This document shows positions 6,625 through 9,727 of a stretch of DNA of 9,727 bases, piece by piece. The translations under genes and the position numbers were made by a program. Position 1 is the stretch's first letter. The number at the start of each line of letters is the position of its first letter. Location of the stretch: the NCBI GenBank assembly GCA_947624665.1, contig CANQLK010000061.1, positions 1 through 9,727 on the forward strand, given 5' to 3'. The notes beneath the pieces are model-generated. The model ran no database searches. It was not told the origin of the DNA and was given only the letters and a program-made list of their open reading frames with translations. This DNA is from Candidatus Gastranaerophilales bacterium (GTDB lineage: Bacteria > Cyanobacteriota > Vampirovibrionia > Gastranaerophilales > Gastranaerophilaceae).

Positions 6625-7422
6625 TTATTTATAAATTAGAAATGATTTTAATTTACGTCCCTGATTTTCTTCTTCTGAAGTAATATGGAGTTCTTCCGAA
6701 TCGAAAGAGGTAGAACCTCCGCCATCAAAAGCCATGGACTTTTCCATTCCCCATTTCCTTGTAAAATCAGAAAGTTCTTCGAGTGTCATGCCTTCTTCCG
6801 AAGTAACAATGAAGATATAAACTTTATTTTGTCTGATACCGATAGCTGTTCTGGCATATCTGTGAAGAGCAGATGCTGATTCACTGATGATTTTGCCATC
6901 TCTGACAAGGATAAAAAATTCATCTTCCAACCTTAACTCGGGAAAAAGCATGGGGCCTGCCTGTATAGCGTGTTTTATTTTTAAACCTTCCTGTATTTCG
7001 GCATTATGCGGAGCAATATCATAAGTCAACTTGCCGTTTTTATCTTCAAGAATTCTGAATTCGCTTCTGTTTAGAATTTTATCCAAATAAGGTTTAAGAG
7101 CGGTATTTTGCATTAAATTTTCGTTATTCTGAGGATTTAATGATATTTGTCCGTCTATAGTAATATAAGATACGGTTTTTTGATTTTTTGGATCAAAGAA
7201 TCCCGCATTTAAAACAAATTTGGGTTTAATTCTTTCATATACACTGTTATTTGTTTCGAGTTCGTTAACAACTAAGGGTCTTAAATTATATTTACCCGAG
7301 TGGTTTATTTCTATTATGTAAATGCCCTGAGGATCTTGCATAATTTTATATGAAGCCTCTGCTGTTAAACAAGAGAAAAATGTTAACATTGTTATTATTA
7401 TAGTTAGTAAAAATTTTTTCAT
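6625..7422 (-). CDS. Secreted phosphodiester glycosidase family protein (NAGPA-like)
   Basis: This 265-residue protein belongs to the phosphodiester glycosidase family named after the mammalian uncovering enzyme NAGPA, which removes GlcNAc from a phosphodiester-linked sugar; bacterial members are mostly uncharacterised. Residues 1-23 look like a signal peptide ending 'AEA', so it likely acts in the periplasm or at the outer surface. Family motifs: 'FVLNAGFFDP' (69-78), 'AIQAGPML' (152-159), 'ARTAIGI' (190-196) and the hallmark 'AFDGGGSTS' (231-239) after a helix 'LEELSDFTRKWGM'. It ends the lptB-lptF/G operon; its ATG shares one base with the permease stop (TAATG) and has AAAGGA six bases upstream, inside the permease end. 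The coupling suggests an envelope glycan substrate, which is inference. A Cys at 18 does not sit in a good lipobox. Confidence 0.88.
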   Translation of the reverse strand: MKKFLLTIIITMLTFFSCLTAEASYKIMQDPQGIYIIEINHSGKYNLRPLVVNELETNNSVYERIKPKFVLNAGFFDPKNQKTVSYITIDGQISLNPQNNENLMQNTALKPYLDKILNRSEFRILEDKNGKLTYDIAPHNAEIQEGLKIKHAIQAGPMLFPELRLEDEFFILVRDGKIISESASALHRYARTAIGIRQNKVYIFIVTSEEGMTLEELSDFTRKWGMEKSMAFDGGGSTSFDSEELHITSEEENQGRKLKSFLIYK

Positions 7423-8540
7423 TATAAATCCTTTGCTTTTTTTAGAAAAATAATTAATCCGATAAGAAGAGCCGGAATAATAATTGTTGCAATGAATGGC
7501 GGTAAAATATCTTTTTCCGCAAGCAAGTCAAAAAACGGAAGTGTAATATAGTAACAAAAAATTACACCGACTGCGATTAGCATTCCTACAAATTTTTGTT
7601 CTCTTGGCTTAGAAAATCCCAGAATACAACCGAGTATTCCGAAAATTATACACAAAAGGGAATGAGTATACCTTTGAATATATTTATTTAGCATATATCG
7701 ATATTCGTCATCCATTTTATATTTTTTCAGCAGATAAATATATTCTGAGATTTGTTTATTTGTTAATTCTCTATCTCTATGAACCGAATATTTCATAAGC
7801 TTATAAGAATCAACGGCAGATTCTCCGCTAAGAATTTCAACATTTTCTATATTTTGAATATCTTTAAAGATACCTTCTTCAGAGATAATATATTTTTTTG
7901 CCGAATTAATTACCCAGCTTTCATTATTATATTTAATGTAATCTGAGATTACTATGCTTGAAAGCAGGCTGGAACCTTTTTCCTGTTCGTGTTTGTAGAA
8001 ATTCAGAATTATTACGTCTTTAATATATTTATCGTTAAAGCTCGGAACAATAAGTATTTTATCCATGGCGCCGTTTTCAAGTTTGACGGGCAAAACAAAC
8101 TGAGAAGTATAACCTTCGTTTTTTATTTCGTTTTTTATTTCATTTATTCTGCAAGCGGAATAAGGTAATAAGAAAGAACCGACAATAAAGGTTAATATGC
8201 AGGCAAATATGCTCAAAATTATAACCGAAGATATAATTCTGAAAAACGGGAACCCCGAACCTCTCATGACTGTAATTTCGAAGTCTTTGCTGAGTTTGTC
8301 GAACGAGAACAATGCACCTAAAAGAATTCCGACAGGGATTGCGATATTTAATACTTTTGGAAGTTCAAAGGCTAATATTTTAGCAGCTGTTTCAATGGTA
8401 TAAGTACCGTTAATTGTTCTTTGCACGATTTTCAAAAATGTTTCGGGCATTATCCAAATAATCATAAAAATGAAAATGCACGCAAAAGCGGTGACAAAAA
8501 CCTGAGAAAAAATATATTTATCCAACAGTTTAATTTTCAT
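7422..8540 (-). CDS. LptF/LptG-family LPS export permease
   Basis: This is a YjgP/YjgQ-type permease, the inner-membrane part of the Lpt machine that pulls lipopolysaccharide out of the membrane using LptB. The 372 residues follow the family plan: three N-terminal membrane segments (about 12-31, 60-80, 100-126), a periplasmic beta-jellyroll part (about 130-270), then three more segments (about 293-309, 317-338, 346-366). The coupling-helix block 'EITVMRGSGF' (88-97) before segment 3 is the conserved contact to LptB, and 'YTHSLLCIIFGILG' (291-304) fits the conserved start of segment 4. The sequence alone does not tell LptF from LptG; where only one such gene exists it would work as a homodimer. 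It overlaps lptB by one base (TAATG), with AAAGGA rather far upstream, so coupling to lptB is likely. Confidence 0.9.
   Translation of the reverse strand: MKIKLLDKYIFSQVFVTAFACIFIFMIIWIMPETFLKIVQRTINGTYTIETAAKILAFELPKVLNIAIPVGILLGALFSFDKLSKDFEITVMRGSGFPFFRIISSVIILSIFACILTFIVGSFLLPYSACRINEIKNEIKNEGYTSQFVLPVKLENGAMDKILIVPSFNDKYIKDVIILNFYKHEQEKGSSLLSSIVISDYIKYNNESWVINSAKKYIISEEGIFKDIQNIENVEILSGESAVDSYKLMKYSVHRDRELTNKQISEYIYLLKKYKMDDEYRYMLNKYIQRYTHSLLCIIFGILGCILGFSKPREQKFVGMLIAVGVIFCYYITLPFFDLLAEKDILPPFIATIIIPALLIGLIIFLKKAKDL
7429..7434 (-). promoter_or_regulatory. Ribosome site of the phosphodiester glycosidase gene
   Basis: On the minus strand AAAGGA lies six bases before the glycosidase ATG, inside the last codons of the permease gene. 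Together with the TAATG junction it supports the start and re-initiation by terminating ribosomes. Confidence 0.6.
8115..8138 (-). repeat. Two tandem copies of a 12-base unit inside the permease gene
   Basis: The plus-strand unit TTCGTTTTTTAT occurs twice in direct succession, followed by a decayed partial copy starting TTCATT. In the protein this gives the repeated 'NEIKNEIKNE' at about residues 133-142, at the start of the periplasmic part just after membrane segment 3. The reading frame is kept. Confidence 0.6.
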
Positions 8541-9262
8541 TAAAGAGAGAAATCCTTTCCTAAGTAGAATTGTTTAGCAATATCGTCATTTGCTATTTCT
8601 TCTTTTGTTCCCGAAATTGCAATTTGTCCGTCAAAAATAACGTATGCTCTATCCGTAATGGAAAGAGTAGCTTTCGGATTATGGTCGGTGATTAATACTC
8701 CAAGTCCTTTATTTGAAAGCAATTTGATATTTTCTTTAATTTCATTGATTGCGATGGGGTCAATACCTGCAAATGGTTCATCAAGAAGAATGAATTCGGG
8801 ACTTGCGGCAAGAGCTCTTGCAATTTCAACTCTTCTTCTTTCTCCGCCAGACAGAGATACTGCTAAAGTATCTCTAAGTCTTTTTATGCTGAATTCTTCA
8901 AGCAATTCTTCCAATTTTTCTTTTCTTTGATTGGCATTAAGTTTTTCATTGAGTTCCAAAACAAGTTTTATGTTGTCCTCAACGGTAAGTTTTCTGAATA
9001 TTGAAGCTTCTTGAGGCAGGTAGCCGATTCCCTGTTTAGCTCTTTTATCCATTGTCATTGAGGTTAAATCTGTATCATCAATAAAAATTTTACCCGAATT
9101 GGGTCTGATTAACCCTACTACCATGTAAAAAGTTGTGGTTTTACCGGCTCCATTAGGCCCTAATAACCCGACAACTTCTCCTTTATTAACTTCTATGGAA
9201 ATGTCATTTACGACTGTTCTGTCATTATATATTTTTACAAGATTTTCAGCTCTTATTCTCAT
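8540..9262 (-). CDS. lptB: LPS export ABC transporter ATPase LptB
   Basis: LptB is the cytoplasmic ATPase that powers LPS extraction by LptF/G. The 240 residues show a complete ABC domain: Walker A 'GPNGAGKT' (35-42), Q-loop Gln84 in 'GYLPQEASIFRKLTV', signature 'SLSGGERRR' (136-144), Walker B 'FILLDEPFAGIDP' (157-169) and switch His194 in 'ITDHN'. 'YLPQEASIFRKLTVEDNI' and the C-terminal 'FYLGKDFSL' (232-240) mark LptB rather than the related branched-amino-acid ATPases. The ATG is preceded by AGGGG at nine bases and a promoter with a perfect -35 box. It leads the operon lptB - permease - glycosidase. LptA and LptC are not adjacent, unlike the E. coli order; a HEAT-repeat gene ending in a terminator lies upstream instead. 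Confidence 0.96.
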   Translation of the reverse strand: MRIRAENLVKIYNDRTVVNDISIEVNKGEVVGLLGPNGAGKTTTFYMVVGLIRPNSGKIFIDDTDLTSMTMDKRAKQGIGYLPQEASIFRKLTVEDNIKLVLELNEKLNANQRKEKLEELLEEFSIKRLRDTLAVSLSGGERRRVEIARALAASPEFILLDEPFAGIDPIAINEIKENIKLLSNKGLGVLITDHNPKATLSITDRAYVIFDGQIAISGTKEEIANDDIAKQFYLGKDFSL

Positions 9263-9286
9263 CCCAAAATACCCCTATCATTATTT

Positions 9287-9315
9287 ACTTTAAATAAAAA
9301 ATAAGGTAATGTCAA
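9287..9315 (-). promoter_or_regulatory. Promoter of the lptB operon
   Basis: On the minus strand a perfect -35 box TTGACA (9310-9315) is followed after 17 bases by TAAAGT (9287-9292), four of six matches to the -10 consensus. The start near 9280 gives a leader of about 18 bases containing AGGGG. The palindrome at 9314-9329 touches the -35 box. Confidence 0.6.
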
Positions 9316-9329
9316 AGCTTAATAGCTTT
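9314..9329. repeat. Palindrome next to the lptB -35 box
   Basis: AAAGCT (9314-9319), four bases TAAT, then AGCTTT (9324-9329) form a perfect 6+6 inverted repeat. It overlaps the -35 box by two bases on its upstream side, a position where a regulator could act, though a short AT-rich palindrome can also arise by chance. Confidence 0.4.
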
Positions 9330-9334
9330 ATTTA

Positions 9335-9359
9335 TTAATTTCATTTTGTCTGAAATTAA
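9335..9359. repeat. Inverted repeat between terminator and lptB promoter
   Basis: TTAATTTCA (9335-9343) and TGAAATTAA (9351-9359) are perfect inverted copies around a seven-base loop TTTTGTC. It lies directly after the HEAT-gene terminator on the minus strand. It could be a second, backup hairpin or a protein site; no strong T-run follows on either strand. Confidence 0.45.
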
Positions 9360-9360
9360 C

Positions 9361-9395
9361 AAAAAAATAGCTCCAAATTGAATTTGGAGCTATTT
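9361..9395 (-). terminator. Intrinsic terminator of the HEAT-repeat gene
   Basis: Perfect inverted repeat AAATAGCTCCAAATT (9365-9379) and AATTTGGAGCTATTT (9381-9395) around a single central base, so the folded loop is about three bases. On the minus strand the stem runs into seven consecutive T (9361-9367). It begins 22 bases after the HEAT-gene stop and insulates lptB from it. On the plus strand the following TGTCTT is a poor T-run. Confidence 0.88.
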
Positions 9396-9417
9396 GTCTT
9401 AATAATATAAATTATAA

Positions 9418-9727
9418 CTATGCGTTAATTTTTTTAGCTTGAGAATCATTAACCGGTTTCCAATTGGCAGCCATAATCTTTTTAAATGATTTTAAAGCTG
9501 TATCTTCGAGTTCACCTAATTCTTGAGCTTTAACAATTAATTCTCTTAAAGGTAATAAAGCTCTTTGGTCACGAAGTACACCTAGAGCTGCTGCAGCTCC
9601 GGCTCTAACCAATTCGTTTTCTTTTTCGTTTTTCATTACTTCTATTAAAGCGGGAACTGCTTTTGTGTCATTCAATTTTCCTAAAGAAGTAACGGCATAG
9701 ATTCTAACGTTAACCCATTCATCTTTA
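9418..9727 (-). CDS. HEAT-repeat protein (5' end outside window)
   Basis: The frame stays open to the window edge, and the first possible in-window starts lie in mid-repeat, so the gene begins beyond the window; 102 C-terminal residues are visible. Two HEAT / PBS-lyase-type helical repeats can be read: one ending 'VRIYAVTSLGKLNDTKAVPALIEV' in two helices (about nt 9646-9711), and one with 'VRAGAAAALGVLRDQRALLPL' further on. Both have the family's Val-Arg start, small-residue helix and 'D-rAlpaL' turn. A degenerate third unit, 'LEDTALKSFKKIMAANW', and a short polar tail follow. Such repeats bind other proteins and, in cyanobacteria, also act as bilin lyases; no enzyme activity can be inferred here. 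It ends with TAG and a strong terminator and is not in the lptB transcript as judged from sequence. Confidence 0.85.
   Translation of the reverse strand, partial: KDEWVNVRIYAVTSLGKLNDTKAVPALIEVMKNEKENELVRAGAAAALGVLRDQRALLPLRELIVKAQELGELEDTALKSFKKIMAANWKPVNDSQAKKINA

Noticed and set aside
7355..7422. Lipoprotein reading of the phosphodiester glycosidase (Cys18)
   Set aside because: The residues before Cys18 are Phe-Phe-Ser, which do not form a proper lipobox; a signal peptidase I site after 'AEA' fits better.
6685..8930. Plus-strand open frames at 6685-6879, 8197-8403 and 8658-8930
   Set aside because: Each lies fully within a minus-strand gene with clear family motifs and shows no domain of its own.
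9418..9675. Complete 85-residue HEAT protein starting at TTG 9675
   Set aside because: The frame continues upstream to the window edge with in-register HEAT-repeat sequence, so the TTG is an internal Leu codon.
1..9727. tRNA or rRNA genes, CRISPR arrays, insertion sequences, attachment sites
   Set aside because: No spaced direct repeats, transposase motifs or structured RNA patterns could be seen; the spacers are too short for most of these.

Overview
The window is a compact, strongly AT-rich stretch of bacterial chromosome made almost entirely of housekeeping and envelope genes. Lipopolysaccharide-export genes (an LptB-type ATPase and an LptF/LptG-type permease) mean a diderm cell. The MEP isoprenoid enzyme Dxr and an envelope-type GDP-mannose enzyme agree with this. 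The low GC content, the single LptF/G permease directly after lptB, the coupled phosphodiester glycosidase and a small protein with an N-terminal 'ISPSFG' stretch together suggest a gut member of the non-photosynthetic cyanobacterial lineage (Gastranaerophilales / Vampirovibrionia, 'Melainabacteria'). That placement is inference from gene content and style, not proven.

Left part (1-2356): the C-terminal part of a GH13 alpha-glucan enzyme, most like a glycogen branching enzyme, with an unusually long insertion after its 'SHDE' motif. It meets tail to tail a small secreted protein of unknown function. That gene is divergent from a second unknown gene (1790-2356), and the gap between them holds a good minus-strand sigma-70 promoter.

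Middle part (2359-6622): anmK (peptidoglycan recycling) lies on the minus strand and may be leaderless. Divergent from it is a plus-strand operon, manC-dxr-aroQ, driven by a clear promoter and fused by overlapping reading frames (14 nt, then 4 nt). It joins GDP-mannose synthesis, the MEP pathway and the shikimate pathway in one transcript.

Right part (6625-9727, all minus strand): the 3' end of a HEAT-repeat protein gene closed by a strong intrinsic terminator, then a promoter and the operon lptB - lptF/G-like permease - secreted phosphodiester glycosidase. Both internal junctions of that operon are TAATG stop/start overlaps. This puts the glycosidase in the same translationally coupled unit as the LPS exporter and hints at an envelope glycan role.

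All three convergent gene ends (1302-1305, 2357-2358, 6623-6624) are packed to within a few bases, so no room is left for ordinary terminators between them. I found no RNA genes, CRISPR arrays, insertion sequences or clear signs of horizontal transfer. No stretch above 300 bases lacks a gene; the longest gap is about 155 bases (9263-9417).
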